This document shows positions 8,880 to 19,202 of a stretch of 64,000 nt of DNA, piece by piece. This DNA comes from Symsagittifera roscoffensis (Eukaryota; Xenacoelomorpha; Acoela; Convolutidae): the NCBI RefSeq assembly GCF_963678635.1, contig NC_087069.1, positions 14,482,660 to 14,546,659 on the forward strand, read 5' to 3'. The notes beneath the pieces are model-generated. The model was not told the DNA's origin. It was given only the letters and a program-made list of their open reading frames with translations, and did no database searches. Position numbers and translations under genes: made by a program. Numbering within the stretch: the first letter of the stretch is position 1; each line of letters begins with the position of its first letter.

Positions 8880-10675
8880 GCCGCCAACTTGGATCACTAC
8901 ACCGATCAAATTCCCACCCAACCAATCTTACCTCTACATTCCCAATAATACCACTTTTTGCTTTTCCGCCACCCGATTTTCCCTCTAGTAATGTAACATC
9001 AGGCATGAATTCCGACACTAATTCACACATCTCAGTTTTATATTCCATCTCACAGCTAAATAACCCGAATATTGAAACCCCCGATGAATTTGCCGACTCA
9101 GAACCATCTCCATCCAATAATTTTCATAACTCTTCTAATTTTTCTCAACCCCCTTTTCAACCCATATTATCCAATAACCCTGACCCAATCACTCCCACAC
9201 CCTCTTATGCTTCCCAAGTTACCCCAACCTACTCCTCATACCATTCTGACCGATCATCTCATTCTCCAGACACCCCCCGAATCTCCCCAGAGCTAGATAA
9301 TTTTATTACCCTCCAACAACAACCCTACCACCTAAACACCCCGACCATAAACCAAATCTCCTCCACTACAAATTCATCCAATCCCCCTACACCCTCTTCA
9401 AATTATACTGAATCATTAACACCATCATCCACATCCACTATATCTTCACTAAACACTAACAGAGCTTACCGCACTTTTAAAAGAAAATTCCCCAACCATC
9501 CTTTCCCAGCAAAACCAGGAACAGCCCGTGAATACATCAACCACCCCCAGCATACTAACACTAAAGAATTTTTAGCTATCACTTTACCCTCGTTTCCACA
9601 ATACACCTTAAACACCCCTCACGACGCTAAGGAAACACGCAACTTTGTAGATGAATACGTTTTAATGCCCACTCTCTCTTGGACCTCATATTATCATTTT
9701 ACTAACCCTCTTTGCTTACCTTTATCTAACACTCACATCGATATAGAGCGAAATAAGGACATGCTATATCAACTAACTACACCACTAACCGCTAGACAGT
9801 TTACTTACGTTGGATATAAAAAATCACTAAAAATACACACTGCACCTAGAGCTAATGAATATACACTAGAATACTACGATCACAACATCATTAGAGCTAA
9901 CCAAGATCAATTCTTAGACGACGATCGCTTCGCTAATCCACAAATCACCGAGAAATTTTTCATCACGACACCATATGTATTTACACTAAACATCTTCGAC
10001 CGAAAGTTTGATCACATTATTTCAGAAGCACTAACAAACACACAAGCATACGAAAGTTTTAAAGAACGCTTCCAAATCTTTTCACTAACCTTTCATTTCC
10101 TTGCACCACACGAAAGAGATTTACACTGCTCACACGATATTATGTTGCGCACTAAACAAACACATACATACAGTTACTATCGTTTCATCCAAAATCACTT
10201 TGACCTCCACACACCCTCTCGACAACCACACCATCGTTTCCAATTCATCAATTCAAAATACACTTCACCGTATTTCCTAAATTTCACATATTGTATTAAA
10301 GACACTAACCTCCATGGTATTCTTCGAAATTATGACCCCATAACCCAAATGTACATTTTCTGCCCCATCACCAAGACCTTCAACGCCGAAGAATCCCGAC
10401 CCTTCCTTATCCCGCACGAGTTTGTACAACCCATAGAAATCCCAATTTTAGAATTCATCCACAACACTAAATTTAACCACAAATTATATAACTTAATCCA
10501 AAACACACCTTATGAGTTTGCAGTAGGCACTGAAGAACTAACCACTATTAAGGCACTTCAATTGCTTTGGCCACTACTTCAGACTAAAAATATCATCCGC
10601 ATTCTAGCTAAACTACTAACAACTTCAGAACTAATTCACGATATCTTCCCCCACGGTTTTTTCCCCGACGACTAA
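8876..10675 (+). CDS. 599-aa protein of unknown function, last gene of the retroelement
   Basis: The start is set by the ATGA overlap with the envelope stop (ATG 8876, TGA 8877-8879). Residues 1-195 are Ser/Pro/Asn/Thr-rich and probably disordered. From about 195 the protein looks globular and aromatic-rich, with blocks such as DEYVLMPTLSWTSYYHF, KDTNLHGILRNYDPITQ and HEFVQPIEIPILEF. The last 40 residues are leucine-rich. There is no signal peptide or membrane span. I recognise no domain. Its stop is followed at once by CAG and a consensus 5' splice site. A decayed homologue lies at about 45.34-46.79 kb, again followed by GTAAGTATG, so both the gene and the splice site belong to the family. 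A nucleocapsid, matrix or regulatory role is speculation. Confidence 0.75.
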   Translation: MSRQLGSLHRSNSHPTNLTSTFPIIPLFAFPPPDFPSSNVTSGMNSDTNSHISVLYSISQLNNPNIETPDEFADSEPSPSNNFHNSSNFSQPPFQPILSNNPDPITPTPSYASQVTPTYSSYHSDRSSHSPDTPRISPELDNFITLQQQPYHLNTPTINQISSTTNSSNPPTPSSNYTESLTPSSTSTISSLNTNRAYRTFKRKFPNHPFPAKPGTAREYINHPQHTNTKEFLAITLPSFPQYTLNTPHDAKETRNFVDEYVLMPTLSWTSYYHFTNPLCLPLSNTHIDIERNKDMLYQLTTPLTARQFTYVGYKKSLKIHTAPRANEYTLEYYDHNIIRANQDQFLDDDRFANPQITEKFFITTPYVFTLNIFDRKFDHIISEALTNTQAYESFKERFQIFSLTFHFLAPHERDLHCSHDIMLRTKQTHTYSYYRFIQNHFDLHTPSRQPHHRFQFINSKYTSPYFLNFTYCIKDTNLHGILRNYDPITQMYIFCPITKTFNAEESRPFLIPHEFVQPIEIPILEFIHNTKFNHKLYNLIQNTPYEFAVGTEELTTIKALQLLWPLLQTKNIIRILAKLLTTSELIHDIFPHGFFPDD

Positions 10676-10678
10676 CAG

Positions 10679-10755
10679 GTAAGTATGAATTAAATGATAT
10701 CACTAACTAATCAAAATATTAAAAACTCACCATTCTTTATTCATGTTTTCTTTAG
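10679..10755 (+). promoter_or_regulatory. Predicted 77-bp intron directly after the last stop codon
   Basis: CAG|GTAAGT (donor at 10679) follows the stop at 10673-10675 after only three bases. A T-rich acceptor TTTTCTTTAG ends at 10755. Intron size and signals are canonical. The donor is conserved in the decayed relative near 46.99 kb. The downstream exon would be untranslated leader-to-LTR sequence. Confidence 0.55.
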
Positions 10756-10949
10756 ATTTTTAGCCTTCATCCTAGACCATCTGAAAAATTCACAAAAGAA
10801 AAATAAAAAATAGCAAACTTCTTCAAAACTGTTTAAAACCCTATTAAAATTTTGCACCAACAATTAAATAAATATAATACCAATGCAGTAAATTAATTTA
10901 TAAATTTTCCCCCAACAGCAGTAAATCTAATTACGATGAAAATTTGTAT

Positions 10950-13095
10950 CTTAAAATTCCCCCATAACTAGCAGTAAATTTCCAAATTCTATGCAGTAAA
11001 TTAATAAAATGCAATTGCAGTACTAACCTTTTGATATTTTTATTCATTTGCACAGAAATTCTATCCACACTCGCACAGCTCGCCCACGAAGAATTGTTTA
11101 AAATAATGAATTTCAGTTTTAAGTTTTCACACTCAATAACTCTAACACACGATAACAAGTTTCAAACTTTCCTTTAACCCGGTTGGAAAGGAATCATATA
11201 CTAAACAAAACTAACCAACGCAGCTTACTAAATACCACAAATCATAGAATAACAGCATGACTAAGAAAAGGAAACCAACGGTACCCAAACCGGATTAACC
11301 CAGTTTAAAACTGGATAATTTATTCTTTTGAAGACTATTACAAAGTCTTAGAAAGAAATAATAAAACACAAAAAAGTCGAAAGACAAACCCATACCACAA
11401 ACAATTTGCTTTTTGGAAAAAGTACATAACCAACAAGACATAAGTAAAACCACAACAAACCCAACATAAAACGTTGTCACATAACAGGACCCCTCACAAA
11501 CACCGCATGAAATCATACTCCCACTCCTGGCCTAACCCACCAGGAAAGGACGTCCTGAGCATGCTCTATAGCCGGCCTAACCCACCGCGCTACATCCACG
11601 CTTTGTGACCACACCTTTATTTTTAATAAGAGCTACTCAAGGGTGAGTAACTCTTCAAAATAACCGAACTAAAACAAAAAGCTTTTGTGAAAACAACTAA
11701 CTAAAATCATGATTAAAAAATATTAAACTAATAAAAGTTTTATAAAATGTAAAATCACATGATGCAATATATAGATCAGAATACAACACCAAGGACGAAC
11801 ATCAAAAGACAAGACGACCTCACTACACTCGAGAGAGAATAACCAACTACAATCGATATGCCACTCACAATCACAACTCAAAGGATTTAGAGTACGACTT
11901 GACTTCGCAGAAAAGGACTTCATTGAACTAGACCAATGACCACCTCGATGTTCAAGTATACGTACAGATCCGAGTAACCAGGCATCCCCTCCACGCACAA
12001 CCTCCACGCCATTCCCAAGCTAGATCAGACACAAAAGAAGTTCTCCCCGAAGAACAGAAAAACCTGACATAGCCAACCATTCTGAAATCAGAATTGATTT
12101 TGTTGCAAAGACTCAGTCGTTGTCACAAGAAAAAGCGGAAGAAAATTATGATGTTCGCCAAATACCAACGTCCATCATCCACCCTTGAATTACAGAAGAA
12201 CTGTTCTAAAAAACTCGAGTAAAAAAAAGCGATTGACAACATTGCGAGGCCAAACTGTGCATTTTACGAATTGTAAACGGATTCCGCAACAAGCCAAAAT
12301 CAGATTTGTTGTGGAATCCGCAACCCTGCTACTTTTTTTGGTATTATTTGCTGTTTTACCTAAAACAATGTGTTGTTCAAATTCGCTACATAAACAGGCT
12401 ACTTTGCGGAATCCGCGACAAAGTTTGTGGAAACCGCAACAAAATTTGCGGAATCCGGAACAACTTAAAGAATCCATGAACAAGATACGTGTTTACTAAA
12501 TTTGAGCGGTTGTGGAATCCGCAGCTGTGAGTGGAATCCTCAAATTATATGCGGAACCCGGAAATTGTAAGCGGAATCCGCAAATTATAAGCGGAATCCG
12601 CATAAACTTGCGGAATCCACCTGCACTTGCGGAATCAGGAACATCTATTATATAAAAGCTCGTTGTAGAATCCGCAACAAAACTAATGTGCCGAACAAAT
12701 TTACGTTACAGTTGTGGAACCTGATCTAAACTATATTTTATGATTGGATAAATTAAATGTTTTACCAATGTAAAGTATTTAATATTAACCAATCATGATC
12801 CATCTAACTAACAACCCACTTATTTGTAAGTGCTGAAGTTACTTGTAATTTCAGCACCAGAGAGATTTGAATTTAACTTAGAAATTAGTTGGACTCTCCC
12901 GAGCACTTCAGCAGCCGCAATAAACCAGTATACCCAAGATCTATTGAGCCTAGCAGAGACTAGTTAAACAACCTGAGACTAGATAGTATAAGAGTAAGAT
13001 TAGGATCGGTATTAGACTAAGAAGTTGCACGAATCTATCCGGCCGAAAATAAGATAGCGTGACGAGCAGACGGTGTACCCTATCCGAAATTACTC
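10950..13095 (+). mobile_element. 3' LTR of the retroelement (boundaries approximate)
   Basis: The LTR was identified by collinear similarity to the decayed LTRs at 47.3-49.25 kb. Shared blocks are GATAACAAG (11149), a GCAGCTTACTAAATACCAC block (11220), GGCCTAACCCACC (twice, 11529 and 11573), CTTTATTTTTAATAAGAG (11613), AACCAATCATG (12780) and the AGACTAGATAGTATAAGAG to GGTGTACCC stretch (12970-13080). Similarity stops near 13095, taken as the LTR end. The 5' limit is uncertain. A hairpin (GTGCTGAA...TTCAGCAC, about 12827-12858) lies inside. Insertion of the GCGGAATCC repeat probably lengthens this copy. The matching 5' LTR is outside the window. Confidence 0.6.
12270..12690. repeat. GCGGAATCCGCAA minisatellite inside the LTR
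   Basis: Variants of TTGCGGAATCCGCAAC recur at least a dozen times at irregular 20-35-bp spacing. The unit is itself partly palindromic (GCGGATTCCGC type). Related single motifs occur at 20168, 20810 and 60610 near the hairpin-ended repeats, so this is probably the 5' part of that repeat family inserted in the LTR. Confidence 0.6.
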
Positions 13096-13693
13096 TATGA
13101 GTTACACTTCGGTTCTAACTCAGTTGTTTGTACGCGGAATTCACGGAAATTTTTCAACTAGAGTTCACTTACTTTTTGGAATAAGTTTAAAGATTTGTAT
13201 CTGGAATCCCGAAAATTGTGCGCCTAACCAGTGCATAGTTTGGCCTCGAAATGATCGATTATAACCAATTAAAATTGATTTTTTGCGTAACAAAAAAAAA
13301 TTATAATGTCGGATAATTGTATCGAATGGCTTATAATTGTATCGAAAAACAGAAGACGAATTATATGATTATAGTTCTTTTTAACTCTTTGAAAAAGAAG
13401 TTCTATCTTAGATTCATTCTGTCTTGACTTTAGAAAAACTTGAGATAAATTCAGAACACGTTTATTTATAACGCTTTGAAGCTGAATGCAGGCACTTTTT
13501 TTTCTTTTACGGTTCACTTTCATAAAATTTCTGATTAAAAATCAATGTCCGCTTTTGAAAAAAAAAATAATTTCTTGCTGCTTGAATTTTTTTCATGCCT
13601 TGAATATAAAAATCTCACAAAAAGGACCAATGCATGTTTAACAGTCAAAATTCACATCACATCTAAATCTAGACTTAATTTCTCTGTAATCAG
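13096..13693. other. AT-rich intergenic sequence after the LTR
   Basis: No convincing exon seen. At 13226-13247 the sequence is an inverted match to 12241-12263 (CGAGGCCAAACT-GTGCA type), which may mark the ends of an insertion or simply be repeat debris. The rest is T/A-rich. Confidence 0.4.
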
Positions 13694-13842
13694 AGAGTGT
13701 TTCATCTGATTTATATGAGGGCTCAGACGAGTCGTCTGAGACATCCCGCTTCGAACGAGACGACGACAGCGACGACGAAAACGACGGAAGAGCTATTCAA
13801 GACCACGAAATAGACTCGAAAACAATCCTCGCAGGGATATAA
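13694..13842 (+). CDS. Probable terminal exon of an unrecognised host gene (acidic C-terminus)
   Basis: After a plausible acceptor (TCTCTGTAATCAG, AG at 13692-13693) an open frame encodes about 48 residues ending at TAA 13840-13842. It is rich in Asp, Glu and Ser (SDESSETSRFERDDDSDDEN). Local GC is clearly above the surroundings and codons look protein-like. No upstream exon was found; it may lie on the other side of the retroelement. Acidic disordered tails are common in nuclear proteins, but no family is implied. Confidence 0.4.
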
Positions 13843-14356
13843 CACTCGCTACTCGCTAAAATTACGCTTTTTGAAATGATTCAAGTTCACTTAACTCAAA
13901 TATAGGTTTTAATTGCTTTTGAAAAACATTTTTTCTTCAAAAGATGTATTCAATGTTTTACAAGAAATGGCGTGCATGAAATGGCGTGGCCCAAGAAATT
14001 GCGTGCATGTTTCGAAAAAAAAAGAAATAAGAAATTGATTCAACCCTTAATTTGAATGATTGAAATGAAAGAATCTTTTTTCATTCCACCCGGTTTTGTA
14101 GTACCAAATGCCAAAAAAATAGTTACGAAGCCATTCGATGGAACCAATTTGATTTTAAGAAACTCATACATGCCCAAAAAATCATTTACTGAAAAATTAT
14201 GAGACAAAAAACTTTCAGCGGAAGAGTAATGAGAATCATAATCATAACAATGATGATAAAATAATTTAAAAATTTGAATTTTTCAATCTAGTAACAATAA
14301 TAATTATTTCACGTTTGCCATCGCATTACAAAAAACAGTAGAGAGATCCTTTGCAG

Positions 14357-14556
14357 TAACCTACAAGAACCAAATGGTACCAATATTCAAACACCGAACC
14401 AGGTTCAGATTCTATTTCCTACCTCTGGCTTTTTTGGACCCAAACTCGGCCAAGGTTGACTTGAATCCCTTCACGAATAGAAACGAGCTGAGATTCACAA
14501 TTGTGATGTGGAACGAGGAGATAAAACAGCTGGTCGCACGGTATCTCAAAAAAGAG
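14357..14556 (+). CDS. Exon 1 (of those visible) of an unrecognised host gene
   Basis: The acceptor ATCCTTTGCAG ends at 14356 and the donor is GAG|GTCAGA at 14557. The 66-codon frame reads through RTRFRFYFLPLAFLDPNSAK and RFTIVMWNEEIKQLVARYLK. It starts in phase 2 and ends in phase 0. GC content and codon pattern stand out from the flanks. The next exon (16741) starts in phase 0, so the two can be joined across a 2.2-kb intron containing a hAT-like MITE and a minisatellite. The pattern of a WNEEI helix followed by a VFPVEKIKLVS strand recalls an uncharacterised family of metazoan proteins, but I cannot name it. Further 5' exons are expected and were not found. Confidence 0.5.
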
Positions 14557-14747
14557 GTCAGACTTCAAACGGATATATTTACAAAACAATTGAGACTAAA
14601 TTTTAGACGATCGAGCCCAAAAATAGATTTTTTAAGCCTTTATCATTTTTCGCGACTATAAAAAATTTATCCAGATTATGATTTTCTTTTTTTTTGCGAA
14701 ACTAACATTACCGCGACGTTGAAAATCTAAAATTAAGTTGCGGAGAC

Positions 14748-15145
14748 CAGGGGCGGATTTAGGGGGGCGGACGTTCTTTTCTTCAGGGATTCGACCTCCT
14801 GCCGACCCAAAGGGTCCCCCTTTGAACTATTTTGAGATATCCATTTTTACTGACGGACCATAAAATTTTTCTAGAGGCGCCTTCGGTGCCAATATGTACT
14901 AATTTTGAGATGAGCCCGCGCCGAAAAAACGCAATTTTTTGGTCAAAATTTTCCAAAAAGTACCTAAACACATCTGTTCAAAAATTTGCCTACGGCGCAG
15001 AAAATTTGGCCCACACAGGGACTTTTTAGTGCTTTGGGAGAGCTCGAAAAATAAATTTGGTCGACCTACAAAAAAAGTTCGACAAAATTTTCGAAATTAT
15101 TTGAAAATCCGCCCCCCCTTCGAAAAAAACCTACATCCGTCCCTG
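14748..15145. mobile_element. hAT-like MITE (398 bp) with 8-bp target duplication
   Basis: The ends are CAGGGGCGGATTTAGGGGGG and, inverted, CAGGGACGGATGTAGG. The flanks GCGGAGAC (14740-14747) and ACGGAGAC (15146-15153) match at 7 of 8 positions, as expected for a hAT insertion. The interior has no ORF. It shares GGGATTCGACC-CCTGCCGACCC and GCCTACGGCGCAGAAAATTTGGC with the copy at 55.16 kb. It sits in an intron of the three-exon host gene. Confidence 0.75.
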
Positions 15146-15299
15146 ACGGAGACCTTAACTCGGGTATACATTGGTAATCCCAGCTATGTTTACGTTTAAT
15201 GTTCCAGAATGTATACGTTACTTGAGGCGATGAAAAAAAAACAATTTGACTCTGCAGGTTTTTTTTTTTGGTTTTCAGAACTGTGAAGTTGCTTGTCAT

Positions 15300-16110
15300 T
15301 TAGTTTAAACATACCAATTTTGGCCTTCAATGCCTCACATACCAACATACGGTTACCATGGTTTAAGCCAACCCATTTTTGGCGCCCAAAGTCTGTTAAA
15401 CCAAAATTTGGTCTTCGAAGTCTTATGTACCAAGTTTTGTTCCCCAAGGTCTATCATAGCAAAACTAGATCCCCAGGTTTTGAAGATACATTTTTAAACC
15501 AACATTCGACAAAAAAGGGGTTAATAAATTTTGGTCGCCAAGGTCTATCGTGGCAAAACTGTCTGTTTCAACTCCAAGTTTTATTTTTGATCCCACTTTC
15601 TGATCACACCAAATTTTTGCCAACTTTATTGAACACAACAAGTTTTGGTCCCCAAATTCTAACAAGGAAAGGTCTAAAAAGGTCTAACGTTTATGATCCA
15701 CATGGTCTGTACATACTCGATTTTGGTCGCTAGCATACCGAATATTTATCCCAATGATCTTAAATTCATAAATATTGGCCACCAAAAGCAAGCTAACCTA
15801 ATTTTCGTCTCTAAAGTCTAACAGAGCAAATATTAGTCTGATTAAAGCCAATTTTGTTCCTCCGTTCTAACGCAAATAGTTTCAGTTCTCGTGGGTTCAA
15901 CTTAACAAATGTTGTTCCCTCGGTCTGAAAAACCAAATTCAGGACCGCGCGGTCTCAAAATTTTGTCCCCAGCGTCTGTGATACCAGTTTTCCAATAAAC
16001 CAAGTTTTCATCCCCAACGTCAAAAAACTTATGTTTGGTCACACGGTCTGAACAAATCAGAATTGTGTCCGCACGGTATGAACGTAATTTTTGGGCCCTA
16101 AGGTCTATCT
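15300..16110. repeat. Degenerate minisatellite of about 30-bp period
   Basis: Units of the type ACCAAATTTTGGTCCCCAAG + GTCTAACATA repeat about 20-25 times with heavy divergence. Runs of ORFs here on both strands (for example 15293-15733) are by-products of the repeat. It lies between the MITE at 14748 and the one at about 16138, within the same intron. Confidence 0.65.
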
Positions 16111-16137
16111 TACGAAACTTTGGTCCGGAACTAAGGC

Positions 16138-16420
16138 AGGGGCGGAAGGCAAGGGCGCTTTCCCTCACTCAGGGATTCGACCCCCTCACCAACCAAAGAC
16201 TCTTTTATCAACAATGATCAACAATTATTATGTCTGAAGGAAAGTGCGCGCTGAAAAAAAAACACAATTTTTTTGGTCAAAACTTTGCAAAAACGCCGGA
16301 AAACATCATTTTTGACCTGTTCTTTTTTTCTCGAAAATATACCTCCGGCCCATTTTTTTGTCAACCGGTAGAAATATATTGTTTTTGAAAGGTGTTCCGA
16401 GAGCGCGTCAATTAGATTGA
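16138..16420. mobile_element. Diverged hAT-like MITE relative
   Basis: It starts GGCAGGGGCGGAAGGCAAGGGC and contains GGGATTCGACCCCCTCACC followed by a GCGCGCTGAAAAAAAAACACAATTTTTTTGG stretch like that in the 14748 and 52586 copies. The right end and target duplication are not clear. Confidence 0.45.
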
Positions 16421-16740
16421 CAATGAAAAACATGGACATGGAAAAAATTAACAAATTTTTTGAATATTTTTTTGAAAACCCACTGCTAGCAAAAGTTGTT
16501 TCTCCAAGTCCAACATACGAATTTTTTCTCAAAACTTTTTTATTTGTGGCTTTTACGAACCGCAGAGAAGGTATCAATCTACCCTCACAGGATAAGTTTT
16601 TGAGTTTCTGTGTTCGCTTTGAACGGCCCTTTATCACAGGAAATCTTTATTAGATTTATGATTTGCGAACTCTTTGATTTACAGTGAAGTTTTTCCAAGA
16701 TTTTGAAGAAATACATTTTCTGAATCAATTTTTACACTAG

Positions 16741-16884
16741 GTGGAATACCAAGATATATCCAGTCATAACGTCGAAGTGTTCCCGGTCGAAAAAATCAAA
16801 CTGGTTTCCAAGGATTTATTGCCCTTGACACGAAATTATTCTTTATCATCAGTGTATCAAAGTTGTGGCAACTTGCGATCCAAG
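16741..16884 (+). CDS. Exon 2 of the same unrecognised host gene
   Basis: The acceptor TTTTTACACTAG ends at 16740 and the donor AAG|GTCAAA is at 16885. The exon is 48 codons in phase 0 at both ends, encoding VEYQDISSHNVEVFPVEKI and YSLSSVYQSCGNLRSK. The frame would stay open to 16935 without splicing, but phase 0 matches the next exon and the residue pattern continues smoothly. Exon borders are by eye. Confidence 0.5.
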
Positions 16885-17191
16885 GTCAAACACCGGAAAT
16901 TGAGTCGACTCCAGCTACATCAAAATAAAACCTAGTTTCTTAAACTAAAATACAATAAATTTTCCTAAATCAAATAAGAATCAAGTTTTCTCAAAAAAAA
17001 AATTAAAAAATTTTGGCTTTTGGGAACAATCCCCTCCCAAAATAGACCAAGTGAGCATTCTACTACCAAAAATTAAATGAAAAATTTCAGCAACAGGGCC
17101 TGTATTTTTCAACTCAACCCAAATAAAAATGATAACACAATGAAACCTATAAATTTTCTAAAAGAGCCTTGTCTAATTTTCTTACACGGAG

Positions 17192-17337
17192 TCGACTATT
17201 GAAAACTATGGGTTCAAGGTTCAATTTAAGATCTACTGCTCAAGTCGCGAGTCTTGTATTGTTTTGGAAGAAGCAATCAAAACTGATCCATCCGTATTCA
17301 AATCTCTGGAGCTTCAGTACACAATCGTTGGAACCAA
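17192..17337 (+). CDS. Exon 3 of the same unrecognised host gene
   Basis: The acceptor ends in AG at 17190-17191 and a consensus donor (AA|GTGAGT) starts at 17338. The frame encodes NYGFKVQFKIYCSSRESCIV and KTDPSVFKSLELQYTIVG. The intron from exon 2 is 307 bp. The exon ends in phase 2, so more exons should follow. A candidate acceptor near 17658 leads to a very short open frame that I do not count. The three exons together are the best evidence for an intact host gene in the window. Confidence 0.5.
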
Positions 17338-17339
17338 GT

Positions 17340-18400
17340 GAGTTCAAAAAATTAGGCAGTTATAGATAGTTTTTTAGTATGGCAAATGTTGATATACATC
17401 CTTTTAAACAACTTCAGTTATAATCTTTACAATGAATGACACCTAAGAAAATTACGACGAGCACATTTGCCCTTGATGTAATACCCTAAAAAAACTAATA
17501 GTAATTTAGAAAGAAAAAACTTCAAACAGAATGTGCAAATTTTAGAGCAAATACCATGCATTGAGAAACTTGCATTTCCAAAATTCTTCAGTTAGTAGCT
17601 CATTCATTGCCAGCTAATTGCAAGATTTACTGAAAAAAATACGCTACGTTTTTTTCTAGCTTCAGCGCTTACTACTGGCAGATTCAGAAGTCTTTTGTCT
17701 TTTGATCGAGTTACTCGCCTCTTTTCGATAGAATCGAACTCAGATAATTTACAAACAGATATTTCAAGATATTGTAAAATCACCTTTTTGGCAATTCGTT
17801 TTAACCTCCCATTCATCAATTGGAGCAAAAACAAGAAGATTTTTCATGAGGAGCAAACTTTTTAAGGCAGCACGATGTTCTTGAATTAAGAAAACCGATG
17901 TTTCACCAATACAAACAAAGATGTTTCTAAAGTGTGCCAGATTTAGTTTGATTTTTAAAAAATTAAAACAGTTTTTTGGAGCACTGAATTGATTTTTGGC
18001 ACTAACTTTGCAATACTCCATGTTTTTAAAAAAAAAAGTAGACCGCTGATATCTCGTTTTGCAAAAAGATTTGTGCTTCTTAGGACAAAAGCGCTCAAGA
18101 TAAGTTAATATAGATTTTGATAAATTTCAAAATATGTACCTCTCTAGAACGGATCAATAGTTAATATTTTTTTGATAATCAGTAAGAAAACTCAAAACGA
18201 CTTGATAAATTTCTTGTCGTTTGATGTTGCTGATACCTTTTTCAGTTTTAAGATTCGTTTTTTTAATTCAAATTCAGCCTAGCAATAACATGATTAATGC
18301 ATGAAATACGCCATTTTGCGAGTAGGCTCCAAATTTATTTTGTCAAAATCATAGCATTTCAAAACCGTATGATATCGTAAACTTGTTTATTGTATTCCTG
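17340..18400. other. Intronic or intergenic sequence, no firm gene
   Basis: AT-rich. On the minus strand, 17640-18020 shows two overlapping coding-like frames (one with LSEFDSIEKRRVTRSKDKR), but no clean start, splice sites or single frame. I do not call a gene. Confidence 0.35.
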
Positions 18401-18404
18401 AAGT

Positions 18405-18576
18405 AAGAGAGTTTAAAGATTGCCAAACGGAGATTTGATTAGTCTTAGTAATCGTTCCAAATTGGTTGAAGGAAGCTTATTTTCCAAAATTGATTTGTTA
18501 CTAGAAGCGAAACCTATAACTTTATAATTTCTATGGAGTGCGGGGGGGGGATGACTTAAGATACGAGCAGTCTTGT
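18405..18576 (+). repeat. Hairpin-ended dispersed repeat, partial copy a
   Basis: Carries GTTCCAAATTGGTTGAAGG and the terminal ATACGAGCAGTCTTGT, matching the fuller copy at 20230-20783. The hairpin just before the end is lost. Confidence 0.6.
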
Positions 18577-18825
18577 TGTATTTTTGTTTCTGACTTCAAA
18601 AATTGGTCTTCCTCCTAAACTTCTGAACTACTTTCCCCTTAAGCAGATGTATCAAAAAGACATGGACTGTTTTTGTATGCTTTTTCAGTCTTTTTTTGAA
18701 GAAATTTTTGAAGAAATTGCAAATTATTTATACGATGTGTGTTTTTTTATTCGGTCACTTTATTGACACTTTATTTTAAATTTTTAGCAAAATCAATTAG
18801 TTAAACCATCTGAAAAATATTGTTG

Positions 18826-19202
18826 TCTCGGCTTTTAATTTAAAAAGTTATTTCACCTGATCCTTTTTCGTAAAGTTGAGGGTATTTGCAAATTGCTAAT
18901 TTGGCAAACTTGGAATATTTACCGCGCTATATAATGCGTAGCGACGGACTTATGCCTTCCAAATTAAATTTAGGCCCGCAATTTTGTATTGTTAAACATA
19001 TCTTTTGTTGTTTTTACATTTTGTCTGGGGAGGAATCAAAAAAATCTCCTGTAGGGGAGGAATCAAAAAAATTTGTCTGGGGAGGAATAAAAAAAATCTC
19101 CAATTCATTGAGTAGTCAATAATTCAATGAATTGAATTTTAATTGGCCTCAAAATTCAATCAGAGCATCTAGGGCTCCGCTCTGTTGTACGAGCAGTCTT
19201 GT
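18826..19202 (+). repeat. Hairpin-ended dispersed repeat, partial copy b
   Basis: Has the internal GCGCTATATAATGCGTAGCG region, a diverged end hairpin (GGGCTCCGCTCTG) and the terminus ACGAGCAGTCTTGT. A threefold 25-30-bp tandem repeat based on GGGGAGGAATCAAAAAAAT (19025-19100) lies inside. Confidence 0.6.

Noticed and set aside
8444..9117. 106- and 83-codon minus-strand ORFs
   Set aside because: Antisense shadows of env and the 599-aa gene with no independent support.
12241..13247. Inverted CGAGGCCAAACT pair as transposon ends
   Set aside because: Only about 17 bp match, no target duplication seen, and the interval contains LTR sequence, so a transposon is not demonstrated.
15293..15733. 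146-codon ORF
   Set aside because: Lies wholly in the 30-bp minisatellite; similar ORFs appear on both strands.
15300..16110. CRISPR-like regular spacing of repeats
   Set aside because: Repeats are diverged, spacers are not unique sequences of constant length, and the context is eukaryotic. It is a minisatellite. The same applies to 27.7-28.2 and 49.4-51.2 kb.
17604..18021. Minus-strand frames with KRRVTRSKDKR
   Set aside because: Two frames overlap, no splice sites or promoter are clear, and the sense strand lies in a host gene region. Possibly coding, but not supportable.
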